A stretch of 64,000 nt of DNA, from positions 310,001 to 374,000 of the forward strand of contig JAGI01000003.1 in the NCBI GenBank assembly GCA_000526575.1. Direction: 5' to 3'. This DNA comes from Clostridium sp. 12(A). GTDB lineage: Bacteria; Bacillota; Clostridia; Lachnospirales; Lachnospiraceae. Shown piece by piece: positions 1 through 8,260 of the stretch; position 1 is the stretch's first letter, and every line of letters starts with the position of its first letter. Position numbers and translations under genes: made by a program. Below the pieces are notes generated by a model, which did not search any database, had not been told where the DNA came from, and saw only the letters and a program-made list of their open reading frames with translations.

Positions 1-69
1 GCTGCAGGACGGTGCATTCATTAATTCCTGTGATTTTTCAGTAACAAATTTCAAAATTTCATGATCCAT
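1..69 (-). CDS. N-terminus of an unidentified protein, cut by the window edge
   Basis: The first 23 codons of a minus-strand gene run off the left edge. The ATG (67-69) follows an AAAGGA ribosome binding site about 7 bases upstream on the minus strand. The visible peptide begins MDHEILKFVTEK and has no motif I can assign. It lies 55 bp downstream of the Dxs-like gene on the same strand with no clear terminator between, so co-transcription is plausible. Function unknown. Confidence 0.6.
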   Translation of the reverse strand, partial: MDHEILKFVTEKSQELMNAPSCS

Positions 70-124
70 AATTGATTGTCCTTTCTTCTGATTTTTTCTA
101 CATTTTACCATAAACAATCTTCTT

Positions 125-1888
125 TTACAATTGATTGGCGAGCTTCAAAATATCTTCTACGATTAATTCCTTTGTCAGCCGATTCTTTTTAAGAACTTCC
201 TTCACATCATATCTATCCAGGAATTCTTTTTTCAGACCGTAATTCAATACCTTCATGGGAGACGGGCCATAGAATCTGGTAATCTTCTCTCCAAAACCGC
301 CGTCCAAAATTCCATCCTCGATTGTTATTACTATCTCATGGTCTACCTTTAACTCCTCAAGCAATTTCTCATCGATTCCGGTGATAAACCTGGGATTGAT
401 GAGTGTTGGCTGTAAGCCTGTAGCCTTTTTAATTTCATCAGCCACCTCTTTGCCAAGGGAATAAAAGGTTCCAAGTGCCACGATAGCAGCTTTTTTGCCC
501 TTTTGTGTTACCTGATATTGATTTAAATTGTTAAAATCTGCATCTACAGGGTCACCGCCGGATATAATACCACCGCCTGGTACACGGATTGCTACCGGGT
601 GTTCTTTTTGGGTTATGCTCCAGTCAAGCATGGCAAGATACTCTTCCTTTGTGGTTGGTGCAAGGTACACCAGGTTTGGTATGTTTGATATCATTGGAAT
701 GTCGAAGAAACCAAGATGTGTGACATCGCTCATTCCATAGACTGAGGCTGCGAATATAAGGATGGCAGCCGGATTATTGTTGATACAAAGATCCTGAGAC
801 AGCTGGTCATAGGTTCTCTGTAAAAATGTGCTGTAAACGCCGTATACCGGATTGCCTCCATTGGCTGCGATGCCGGAGGCAAGTGCAACGGCATGCTCTT
901 CCGCAATTCCCACATCAACGAACTGGGAACCTACTTCCTTTCTTTTCTCCTCCGTAAATCCCATAACCGTAGGTGTTCCTGAGGTGATGGCAACTAATGT
1001 TTTATCTTCTTTCATTTTCTTCATGAGAAACTCACCAGTTAAGCCGGAGTAATTTTCACGGTCTGAGGAATACAGCGGTTTGCCGGTTTCCTTGTCAAAC
1101 GGCGCGCTGTAATGCCAGTTCTCCCGGTCTTGTTCCGCGGGAAGATATCCTTTTCCTTTTTGCGTGCAGATATGAACGACTACAGGATGATTGGAGTCTT
1201 TGACTTTTTTAAATGCTTCTATGAGCTTCTGTGTGTCATTTCCATCTTTCACAAAATGGTAATCAAGTCCCAGGGCTTTAAATAAGTTGCACTCTGCTTC
1301 TCCATTGGTATCACGAAGAAGCTTTAGATTTGAATACAGACCGCCGTGGTTCTCTGCGATGGACATGTCGTTGTCATTGACTACAATGATAAGGTTGCTT
1401 TTAAGCTCCGGGGCAAAATCAAGGCCTTCCAGCGCTTCTCCACCGCTTAATGAACCATCTCCGATGATTGCTATGATATTTTCTTTCTGGCCTTTTAAAT
1501 CTCTTGCCTTAGCCAGACCGCAGGCAAGGCTTACTGATGTTGATGTGTGTCCCAGAATAAAGAAATCGTGCTCGCTCTCATCCGGATTACTAAAGCCTGT
1601 TACATCGTTATAATGTTCTTCATAGAGGAACGAATCTTTTCTGCCGGTGAGCATTTTATGGCAATAGCTTTGGTGGGATATGTCATATACCATCTTATCT
1701 GTTGGAGAATCAAAAACATAGTGTAATGCAATGGTTGCCTCCACCATACCAAAGTTGGGACCAAAATGTCCTCCGTGTCTGCTTATCTTTTCCAGAAGTG
1801 CCAGTCGCATTTCTGCTGCTAAGTCTATAAGCTGTTCTTTATTTAACTTCCGTACGTCGGAAGGCTGATTGATCTGTTCTAAATACAT
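125..1888 (-). CDS. dxs: 1-deoxy-D-xylulose-5-phosphate synthase family protein (Dxs-like)
   Basis: 587 aa thiamine-diphosphate enzyme of the Dxs/transketolase superfamily; Dxs joins pyruvate and glyceraldehyde 3-phosphate to make DXP for isoprenoid, thiamine and pyridoxal synthesis. The N-terminal His motif (GGHFGPNFG, H41), the GHTSTSVS stretch near 113-120, the ThDP/Mg motif starting GDG at 143-145 and the catalytic Glu context (VGIAEEHAV) are all present. It is about 30 aa shorter than classical Dxs and diverges in places (SHQSYCHK where HQAYPHK is usual), so it may be a second, divergent Dxs paralog rather than the housekeeping copy. Start supported by AGGAGG upstream. The adjacent minus-strand genes encode a MerR regulator and a YajO-like reductase. 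Confidence 0.8.
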   Translation of the reverse strand: MYLEQINQPSDVRKLNKEQLIDLAAEMRLALLEKISRHGGHFGPNFGMVEATIALHYVFDSPTDKMVYDISHQSYCHKMLTGRKDSFLYEEHYNDVTGFSNPDESEHDFFILGHTSTSVSLACGLAKARDLKGQKENIIAIIGDGSLSGGEALEGLDFAPELKSNLIIVVNDNDMSIAENHGGLYSNLKLLRDTNGEAECNLFKALGLDYHFVKDGNDTQKLIEAFKKVKDSNHPVVVHICTQKGKGYLPAEQDRENWHYSAPFDKETGKPLYSSDRENYSGLTGEFLMKKMKEDKTLVAITSGTPTVMGFTEEKRKEVGSQFVDVGIAEEHAVALASGIAANGGNPVYGVYSTFLQRTYDQLSQDLCINNNPAAILIFAASVYGMSDVTHLGFFDIPMISNIPNLVYLAPTTKEEYLAMLDWSITQKEHPVAIRVPGGGIISGGDPVDADFNNLNQYQVTQKGKKAAIVALGTFYSLGKEVADEIKKATGLQPTLINPRFITGIDEKLLEELKVDHEIVITIEDGILDGGFGEKITRFYGPSPMKVLNYGLKKEFLDRYDVKEVLKKNRLTKELIVEDILKLANQL

Positions 1889-1935
1889 GTAATTCCTCCT
1901 GGCTTTCTTAAACTGCTATTTTCTATGATTTCTTC

Positions 1936-2310
1936 TTAATTCCATGACAGCTTGCCTGTATCCACTGCATGTTCATATCGTTCAATTTTATAATTCAGCC
2001 GGTCCAGTGTGGCATCCAGCTGTTTTCTTTGTTCGTGAAGCACTTCTCTTTGTTTTTTTAGAAGCTCGAGTCTATCCGGTATGGTGATATCTCCCTCCTG
2101 ATTCAGCTTCACGTATTGGGCCATTACTTCAACAGGCAGACCAGCACTTCTCATGCATATAGCCAGTTCTACCCACTCTAAATCCTCTTTCTGATAGTTT
2201 CTGATTCCGCCGGACGTACGAGTGACTTTAGGAATCATTCCAATCCGTTCGTAATAGCGGAGGGTATCCTGTGGGATGTTGTATTTCTCACTTACTTCTT
2301 TTACTGTCAT
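1936..2310 (-). CDS. MerR family transcriptional regulator
   Basis: 124 aa. The N-terminal winged helix-turn-helix has the MerR signature (TLRYYERIGMIP, residues ~16-27), followed by a helical segment and a coiled-coil dimerisation region (~75-115). No Cys-based metal site is visible, so it resembles the NmlR/AdhR-like aldehyde or electrophile sensors more than the metal sensors. It lies 11 bp downstream of the aldo/keto reductase in the same operon. The promoter ahead of that operon has the 19-bp spacer and central dyad expected of a MerR-regulated promoter, so autoregulation together with the reductase is inferred. Confidence 0.85.
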   Translation of the reverse strand: MTVKEVSEKYNIPQDTLRYYERIGMIPKVTRTSGGIRNYQKEDLEWVELAICMRSAGLPVEVMAQYVKLNQEGDITIPDRLELLKKQREVLHEQRKQLDATLDRLNYKIERYEHAVDTGKLSWN

Positions 2311-2321
2311 GTTTATACCTC

Positions 2322-3281
2322 TTATAATGCTCCAACTATTTTATGGGGCATGTATAATTCTTCCAGATAATTTACATCTTCTGAGCTTAATTGTATCTGT
2401 AAGCTTCCTGCTGCATCGTCGAAATATTTTGCTTTCGTGGCACCTATCAGAGGCGCTGTTACGCCTTTTGTAAACTGCCAAGCAAGAGCAATCTGGGTCA
2501 TGGTGCACTGATATTTTTCTGCTAATTCAGAGACTCTGGTCACGATACCCATATCAGAATCCTTGGTGCTGTCATACTTACCGATTGCTGTTGTGTCTGT
2601 CTGACTGCGGAGAGTATTCGCTGACCAGGGCCTTGATAATCTTCCTGCTGCCAGAGGACTGTATGGAGTTAATACCACTCCCTGCTCCTTGCAGATAGGA
2701 ATTAATTCCCTTTCATCTTCCCGATAAAGAAGATTGTAATGATTCTGCATGGATACAAATTTTGTCCAGCTATTTTTTTCTGCTATATTTTGTAGTCTGG
2801 CAAATTGATAGCCGTACATGGCTGATGCTCCGATGGCGCGGACCTTACCGGATTGCACCGCCCTTTGAAGTGCTTCCATGGTCTCTTCCTCTGGTGTGTG
2901 GTAGTCAAAACGATGAATAATCAATAAATCCACATAATCCATTCCCAGCCGTTTTAAGGAACCGTCAAGCTCTCTTTCTATGGCCTCCTTTGAAAGATTG
3001 CCATCATTGAAATAGACCTTTGTTGCTATAACAACCTTTTCACGGGAAATATTATTTTTAATGGCTTTCCCCAGGTATTCTTCACTGGTCCCGGCGGAAT
3101 AGCAGTTTGCTGTATCAAAAAAATTTATCCCAAGTTCCAAAGCATGCTTAATAATTGCCTCACTTTCAAATGGATCCAGGGTCCAGGCATGCATTTTACT
3201 TTCCGGATCACCGAAACTCATACAGCCTACACACAATCGCGATACCTCAATGCCAGAGCTGCCTAATTTTGCATATTCCAT
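2322..3281 (-). CDS. Aldo/keto reductase, YajO-like
   Basis: 319 aa, full length for the family. The catalytic tetrad is visible: D56 and Y61 (FFDTANCYSAG), K88 (ATKVY) and H123 (IIHRFDY). The Cys-containing start (CVGCMSFGDPES), HAWTL near 31-35 and the VSMQNHYNLLYR and GRLSRPW blocks closely match what I recall of E. coli YajO, an NADP-dependent reductase linked to thiamine and DXP metabolism. First gene of a two-gene operon with the MerR regulator; an AGGAGG-type site precedes the ATG. Expression is probably induced by the signal the MerR protein senses. The physiological substrate cannot be read from sequence. Confidence 0.88.
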   Translation of the reverse strand: MEYAKLGSSGIEVSRLCVGCMSFGDPESKMHAWTLDPFESEAIIKHALELGINFFDTANCYSAGTSEEYLGKAIKNNISREKVVIATKVYFNDGNLSKEAIERELDGSLKRLGMDYVDLLIIHRFDYHTPEEETMEALQRAVQSGKVRAIGASAMYGYQFARLQNIAEKNSWTKFVSMQNHYNLLYREDERELIPICKEQGVVLTPYSPLAAGRLSRPWSANTLRSQTDTTAIGKYDSTKDSDMGIVTRVSELAEKYQCTMTQIALAWQFTKGVTAPLIGATKAKYFDDAAGSLQIQLSSEDVNYLEELYMPHKIVGAL

Positions 3282-3350
3282 ATTTGCCCTCCTTTTTATA
3301 AGATGCGAAATGAATCTTTATGAATTAATATCCCTTTTCAGTGTGAATCG

Positions 3351-3381
3351 ATTATAATACTTGGAGTCAACTCAAAGTCAA
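3351..3381 (-). promoter_or_regulatory. MerR-type promoter with 19-bp spacer and operator dyad
   Basis: On the minus strand TTGACT (3376-3381) and TATAAT (3351-3356) are separated by 19 bp instead of 17. The spacer carries an imperfect dyad, ACTTTGAGT-TG-ACTCCAAGT, at 3359-3378, with a single mismatched pair. This is the known architecture of MerR-activated promoters, and CTTGGAGT-NN-ACTCCAAG-like operators are known for NmlR/AdhR-type members. It drives the reductase-MerR operon. Confidence 0.85.
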
Positions 3382-3516
3382 GACTTTTTTTATTTTACTA
3401 TAAATTGGTTTAAATGAGATGAGATTTTGTATCATTTCAGCTAAAAAAAGGGTGCCCAAGTTTGGATTATCTACACACAGGAATTTAACATCTAAGAAAC
3501 TGGTTATCTAATTACT

Positions 3517-3571
3517 AAAGAAAGAGTGTTCTACCATATCATTAAAGAATATGATGGAACACTCTTTCTTT
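3517..3571 (-). terminator. Long hairpin, probable terminator
   Basis: A perfect 15-bp outer stem (AAAGAAAGAGTGTTC at 3517-3531 against 3557-3571) continues inward as an imperfect stem around a short loop. It begins 8 bp past the stop of the MutT remnant. The T-run is weak on both strands, so it may be a bidirectional terminator or a small palindromic repeat. Confidence 0.5.
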
Positions 3572-3578
3572 TCTTAGA

Positions 3579-3833
3579 TTATACAATTTTAAGTAATGTA
3601 TCAATGATCTCTTTATCAGCAGGTAGCCATTGTATTTTATTTAATTCATCTTTTGCCAACCACTTTGCCGAGCTATGTTCTTTTAATGTGTTAACGCTTG
3701 TTCCTCCCCTTCTCCCTTCTCTTTTACCTCCTGGAAATTCCCAGCCGCCTTTTAATTCACCGTACCCTCTTTGCGTTGCTAATATTTTATCATCATTTTT
3801 ATTAGGGCCGCAGATATAGGCCTTTTGTTTCAT
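3579..3833 (-). pseudogene. MutT/Nudix hydrolase remnant with internal deletion
   Basis: An 84-codon open frame. One part matches the start of a MutT-type 8-oxo-dGTP diphosphatase (ILATQRGYGELKGGWEFPGGK) and the next matches its C-terminus (EHSSAKWL, then WLPADKEIIDTL). The roughly 45 residues between them, including the whole Nudix box (GX5EX7REUXEEXGU), are missing and replaced by a short filler. The extreme N-terminus is also not MutT-like and overlaps another gene remnant in a different frame. It cannot be a working hydrolase. Normal family length is about 130 aa. Confidence 0.75.
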
Positions 3834-3963
3834 CCGCTATCAATACTAATGTTCCTGTTTTTTTTGCACGGCGCATACCACTGGAATTACTGCAACCGAA
3901 TATTCTCATCAAATCTTGATTTTTAATTTGATCTCCTATAGATATCCCTGGGTTAAATCCCAA
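3802..3963 (-). pseudogene. N-terminal fragment of a nuclease-like protein
   Basis: A 53-codon frame begins at a TTG (3961-3963) behind GGAGGAG and stops at 3802-3804. The peptide (GDQIKNQDLMRIFGCS, then GMRRAKKTGTLVLIADETKG) resembles, from memory, the N-terminus of HNH/restriction endonuclease-like proteins found in clostridia. It ends exactly where the MutT remnant begins in another frame, which suggests a deletion fused the two genes. Identity is tentative; that it is a fragment is well supported. Confidence 0.5.
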
Positions 3964-4000
3964 TTTGTCTCCTCCTTATACTATATATTTACTCCAATAT

Positions 4001-6571
4001 TCACCGATCAAAAGACTTACGAAGAACCTTTTCAACAAACGCCCTCACTACACTCTCATCAAACTGGGTTCCGGCATTGTTTATAAGCTCCTCTACCGCC
4101 TCCTCCTGGTTCCACTTTCGATGATATCCCCTTGGAGCAATCATGGTATCATAGGCATCTGCAACACTTAATATCCTGGCTGGAAAGGGAATTTCATTGC
4201 CTCTGATTCCCTGTGGATAGCCATTTCCATCCATGCGTTCATGATGGCTTAACACGTATTGGGCCGCCTGGGCATATTTCACGGAGGATTTTAAGATCTG
4301 GTAGCCTTTTTCCGGGTGGCGTTTGAATTGGGTCCATTCCTCTTCTGTCATGGGTTCTATTTTGGAAATGATTTCTTTATCAAGCCCTATTTTACCTATA
4401 TCATGCAAAAGTCCTGCAATGGTGATATCATGAATGATTTCATCTCCAAGGTCCATTGCTGTTGCCAGTTCATTGCATATTTCACTGACTCTCCGGTTAT
4501 GAGCCTCCTCCTCTTCGTTATCCCGATATAACTGTTCGATAATGACGTGAATGGTCTGATTTCTCATGGAATTGCTCTCTTTTAGTTTTTGCTGGTACAT
4601 GACATTCTCAGCTTCACTGAAAATATAGAATATATCCTGGTCTTCCATTGTTTTTGTCGAGGCACCAAAGGAGACTGATAATATTCCATGGTCAACGTTT
4701 TCCATCGCCATAGCCGTTTTCATGCGGCTTATCATTTCCTGTGCCTCATCTTGTTCCGTCCTTGGAAGGAGAAATACAAATTCATCGCCTCCAATTCTTG
4801 CAATGATATCATCGCACCGGCTGTATTGATGAAAGATCTCAACCGCCCGTTTTAAAAGCTTGTCTCCGGTCAGATGGCCAAATGCATCATTGGTCAGTTT
4901 TAGACCGTTGACATCGGCGAGAATCAAGGTGACAGGAAGATTGCTTTTTGTATCCAGACGTCTTAATTCTTCTTCGTAGAAGCGCCGATTGTAGAGCCCT
5001 GTCAGCTGGTCGTGATAGCTTAAATAAAGGACCTCCTGCTGTGCATGCTTGCGCTCTTCAATATTACGGCTGGAGCTGACGATTTCTATTTCCATATTAT
5101 CGTTGTAGCGGTATTTGCAGGACATTTCTGTCCAGATTCGTTTTCCGTTCTTGTGGATATTCTGCAGTTCTATGGTATATGTCTTGCTCACCTCTGAATG
5201 CTCTTTAAATTCCTTAATGCTTCGGATCAGCATCTCCTTGGTCTTTTCTCTGAATTCATTGGGTATCAGGAGAGCCGGGTCCATTTTCATAAGCTCATCT
5301 GGATAGAATCCCAAAAAATGATAGACGGAAGGGCTGACATATTTAAGCTTTAACTGATTAAAATTAAAGACCCAGGTCACATCAGAGGAAAATTCCATAA
5401 TCATCTGCAGGTTCTTCTCACTGTTCCTGAGAGCATCCTCCGCCTTTTTCTGTTCCGTAATATTCGTAAGGAAATATTCAATGGCTGGCTTGTCCATCCA
5501 TTGAATCAGGACACCATTTGCCTCCACCCAAGCCGTTGTCCCATCTTTGTGCATTACCCGGTACTGAATCCTTTTTTCCAGTACTTCTCCTGACAGGCGC
5601 CTGTCATTCGCTAAATTTGCCCTTGCCCGGTCATCTTCATGAATAATTTCAAGAAATGGCTTATTCATAAGCTCCTCCATGGAATATCCAAGGATTTGGG
5701 AAAGCATGGGATTATAGATCTGAATCCTTTTGTTTTGAACAATCATAATACTTTCCGATGCATTTTGAAAGATCATCCGAAACTTCTCTTCACTCTCTTT
5801 TAAGGCCTTCTCAATGTGCATTCGCTGGGTAAAATCATATTGGGATAACAGGATGGATTTCTTGCCATGATACTTTATGATCATGCCAATGGTAATAGCC
5901 CAAAAGACCCGTCCAGACTCCGTCCTTAAATTCATATAAAATTCACTGGTCACCCCTGAAGTATGTACCTTATCTACGAACCGGTGCCAGTCTTCTGGAT
6001 CTACAAATGATTTTATAATACTCTTCCTGCTATAAGCTGCTTCACCAAATTCATATAAGCTTCGCCCTGCCTGATTCATATAAAGAAAGGTGCCATCAAG
6101 CCGTAGAACCCCAAGGGAAAATGGAAGATTCTCTATGATAAAATGAAACTCCGAATCTTTCTCCTTTAAAAGCTTTCTCAGCTGACCGCCTTCTTCCACC
6201 TGACTTCTTTTAATTGAAATATCGGTGATATTGGTGATCAGATAATATTTTTCTGGTGAGTATACATATACCCGCAGCCAGCGGCCAAACGTGACCGAAA
6301 AGCTCTCAAACTCCTTGCTTCTCCCCTGTAGGGCTGCGGTTCCGAATACGCGGATCCAGTCCAGGGATTCCTCCCCAATTGCCGGCATTACTTCAGTAAC
6401 CCTTTTTCCAATGATCTCTTCCCGTTTTAATCCGCTCATCGTTTCATAAGCTGTATTTACATCCAGAAAATAATAATCACAGGGAACGCCTGCCTCATCA
6501 AGAACAATTTTATGATATGCGTATGCCATGGGTGCGTTTCTTACAATCGATTCAAAGAAATGATCATTCAT
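4001..6571 (-). CDS. Multi-PAS GGDEF and HD-GYP cyclic-di-GMP turnover protein
   Basis: 856 aa with no membrane segment or signal peptide, so a cytosolic sensor. Four PAS-like modules (~1-120, 140-255, 265-380, 390-515) precede a GGDEF diguanylate cyclase domain (~520-680; RIGGDEFVF intact) and an HD-GYP phosphodiesterase domain (~690-856; LLHDIGKIG and HHERMDGNGYPQG intact). Both catalytic signatures are complete, so the protein could in principle make and degrade c-di-GMP, with PAS input deciding which. I see no RxxD inhibitory site ahead of GGDEF. A GGGAGG site precedes the ATG. Monocistronic as far as can be seen; the signal is unknown. Confidence 0.92.
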   Translation of the reverse strand: MNDHFFESIVRNAPMAYAYHKIVLDEAGVPCDYYFLDVNTAYETMSGLKREEIIGKRVTEVMPAIGEESLDWIRVFGTAALQGRSKEFESFSVTFGRWLRVYVYSPEKYYLITNITDISIKRSQVEEGGQLRKLLKEKDSEFHFIIENLPFSLGVLRLDGTFLYMNQAGRSLYEFGEAAYSRKSIIKSFVDPEDWHRFVDKVHTSGVTSEFYMNLRTESGRVFWAITIGMIIKYHGKKSILLSQYDFTQRMHIEKALKESEEKFRMIFQNASESIMIVQNKRIQIYNPMLSQILGYSMEELMNKPFLEIIHEDDRARANLANDRRLSGEVLEKRIQYRVMHKDGTTAWVEANGVLIQWMDKPAIEYFLTNITEQKKAEDALRNSEKNLQMIMEFSSDVTWVFNFNQLKLKYVSPSVYHFLGFYPDELMKMDPALLIPNEFREKTKEMLIRSIKEFKEHSEVSKTYTIELQNIHKNGKRIWTEMSCKYRYNDNMEIEIVSSSRNIEERKHAQQEVLYLSYHDQLTGLYNRRFYEEELRRLDTKSNLPVTLILADVNGLKLTNDAFGHLTGDKLLKRAVEIFHQYSRCDDIIARIGGDEFVFLLPRTEQDEAQEMISRMKTAMAMENVDHGILSVSFGASTKTMEDQDIFYIFSEAENVMYQQKLKESNSMRNQTIHVIIEQLYRDNEEEEAHNRRVSEICNELATAMDLGDEIIHDITIAGLLHDIGKIGLDKEIISKIEPMTEEEWTQFKRHPEKGYQILKSSVKYAQAAQYVLSHHERMDGNGYPQGIRGNEIPFPARILSVADAYDTMIAPRGYHRKWNQEEAVEELINNAGTQFDESVVRAFVEKVLRKSFDR

Positions 6572-6778
6572 ACGATTCCTCCCTCATCTAGCTTTGTTCA
6601 ATATCATGCGTTTGCTGCTTGTTAAACCTTAACATAAGAACTCCCTTGAGCCAGCAGCTACCTTTGACCTGGAATCATGGTTTCAACAATAAACGATCAT
6701 ACGCAGGTATTCTCTTATTTTACTCATTATATCATTCTTTTTTTCATAACAAAACTTGATTTATTAGGAATTTAGCTT

Positions 6779-6834
6779 AAAAAAATTAAAAAGCTTCTGC
6801 ATAGTTGGCTTTTTAAGCCTTGATGCAGAAGCTT
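6779..6834 (-). terminator. Intrinsic terminator after the chitinase gene
   Basis: AAGCTTCTGCAT (6791-6802) pairs with 6823-6834. On the minus strand the stem is followed by TTTTTAATTTTTTT. It lies 15 bp past the stop of the GH18 gene. Confidence 0.85.
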
Positions 6835-6848
6835 CCTTATATATTAGA

Positions 6849-8066
6849 TTACTGATTTAGAATACGATGCATATTGCCCAACAGCTCACCAGACGGATCC
6901 TGGCTCAGCTCCCATATCATGGCGCCTGCGAGGCCTTTGGATTTGATGAACTCCGATTTATAGCCAACGGATTCCCCATCTTCATAGCTTATAAAAATCG
7001 TGCCATTAAAGAGCCACGGAACCTTTGACTGGGAATGGACGAACCGGGTATAGCCTTCTTTATGTAAGTAATTCTTATTGATATCCTGGTAGCTGATGGA
7101 GCTTGCACCACCGAACCTTTGATAGAGTCCCCGGTTAGAATCGGTGACAGAGGAATATAAGTAACCGTAAAATGGAACACCCATTACAAGCTTTTCTTTT
7201 GGGAACGATGCATTCAGCCAGGTATCCACTGCCTGCTCCACACTTGTTTTATATTGTGGTGAGGAATCTCCGTTTGGATAAAGTGGGGCCAGCAAATCCG
7301 TGTGGGTATCCCAGTGTCCATGAAGATCGTAGGTCATAATATTGGCAAAATCCAGATAGGATGCAATCTTTGATAGCTCTACGTTGTTTACATAAGATTT
7401 ATCTGCACCTCCAGCAATGGTAAGCAGGTAATGCTTTTGATCTCTTGCACCTCTTTCGTCCAGCTTTTCCCGTATTTTCTTAAGAAGCAGCGTGAAATTC
7501 TGTTTATCCTCCGGGCGTTTTCCATTGGTGTTGAGTCCTCCTGCCACCGGGTACTCCCAGTCTAAATCGATACCGTCAAATCCATATGTAGTAATAAAAT
7601 CCACACAGCTGTCTGCAAAGGCATTTCTACTTTCTTCCGTAAGCGCTGCATCAGAAAATCTGCCAGACCAGCTCCAGCCACCGACTGAAATCAGAGTCTT
7701 CAGGTTTGGATTAGACTGCTTTAAGGAATTTAATAGCCGGAAATTCTCTGGGTCTATATCTGGGTAACCAAGAGTCAGCTTTAAATCTGGTCCTATGTTC
7801 GCAAAGGCATAGTTGATGTGAGTCAGCTTGGAAGCATCAATTTGATTGGGATAATAATGAGAATAAGCAGACCATGCTGCATAATAACCAACCATTAAAT
7901 GGTTCTTACCTGCATCTGCTTCCTGTGACTGTACCCCTTGAGAGGCTTCTGCTGCCGGTGCTGTTTCATTTTCAGCATATGCATCTTTTTCACTGCTTAC
8001 TCCGAAAAGAGCAAGCATGAAAACAGATAAGCCTAACAGTGTCGTTCTAATAACCGTTTTTTTCAT
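6849..8066 (-). CDS. Secreted glycoside hydrolase family 18 (chitinase-type)
   Basis: 405 aa. An N-terminal signal peptide (positive MKKTVIR start, hydrophobic core ~8-22, likely cleavage after AYA at 29-31) leads into a low-complexity linker and a single GH18 barrel (~55-405). The substrate motif SVGGWSWS lies near 127-134 and the catalytic DGIDLDWE at 164-171, with E171 as acid/base and the essential Asp residues in place. It should cleave beta-1,4-GlcNAc chains outside the cell. There is no chitin-binding or LysM module. A chbG-nagA-PTS amino sugar locus lies at the far end of the window, but linkage is only functional guesswork. Confidence 0.92.
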   Translation of the reverse strand: MKKTVIRTTLLGLSVFMLALFGVSSEKDAYAENETAPAAEASQGVQSQEADAGKNHLMVGYYAAWSAYSHYYPNQIDASKLTHINYAFANIGPDLKLTLGYPDIDPENFRLLNSLKQSNPNLKTLISVGGWSWSGRFSDAALTEESRNAFADSCVDFITTYGFDGIDLDWEYPVAGGLNTNGKRPEDKQNFTLLLKKIREKLDERGARDQKHYLLTIAGGADKSYVNNVELSKIASYLDFANIMTYDLHGHWDTHTDLLAPLYPNGDSSPQYKTSVEQAVDTWLNASFPKEKLVMGVPFYGYLYSSVTDSNRGLYQRFGGASSISYQDINKNYLHKEGYTRFVHSQSKVPWLFNGTIFISYEDGESVGYKSEFIKSKGLAGAMIWELSQDPSGELLGNMHRILNQ

Positions 8067-8173
8067 TTGATTGTCCTTCTCCTTTAAAGTTTCATCAAGT
8101 ATATCATGATGGTTATTCCTTGAATAGCGCGCAAAAACTGGTTCCCGTTCCTAATATTGGTAAATCTGGATAT

Positions 8174-8224
8174 AAAAATAGTTCCATAATATGGCTTTTT
8201 ATCGCCCATATTATGGAACTATTC
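8174..8224 (-). terminator. Intrinsic terminator of the zinc cluster
   Basis: AATAGTTCCATAATATGG (8177-8194) pairs with 8206-8223 around a short loop, followed on the minus strand by TTTTTATA. It is placed just after the last gene of the zinc-acquisition cluster. Confidence 0.85.
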
Positions 8225-8260
8225 CAATCGAGAAATCTCACTGGATCCCTTTTTACCCTC

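Noticed and set aside
3579-3833. Working Nudix hydrolase
   Set aside because: The Nudix box is absent and about 45 residues are missing, so it is called a pseudogene.
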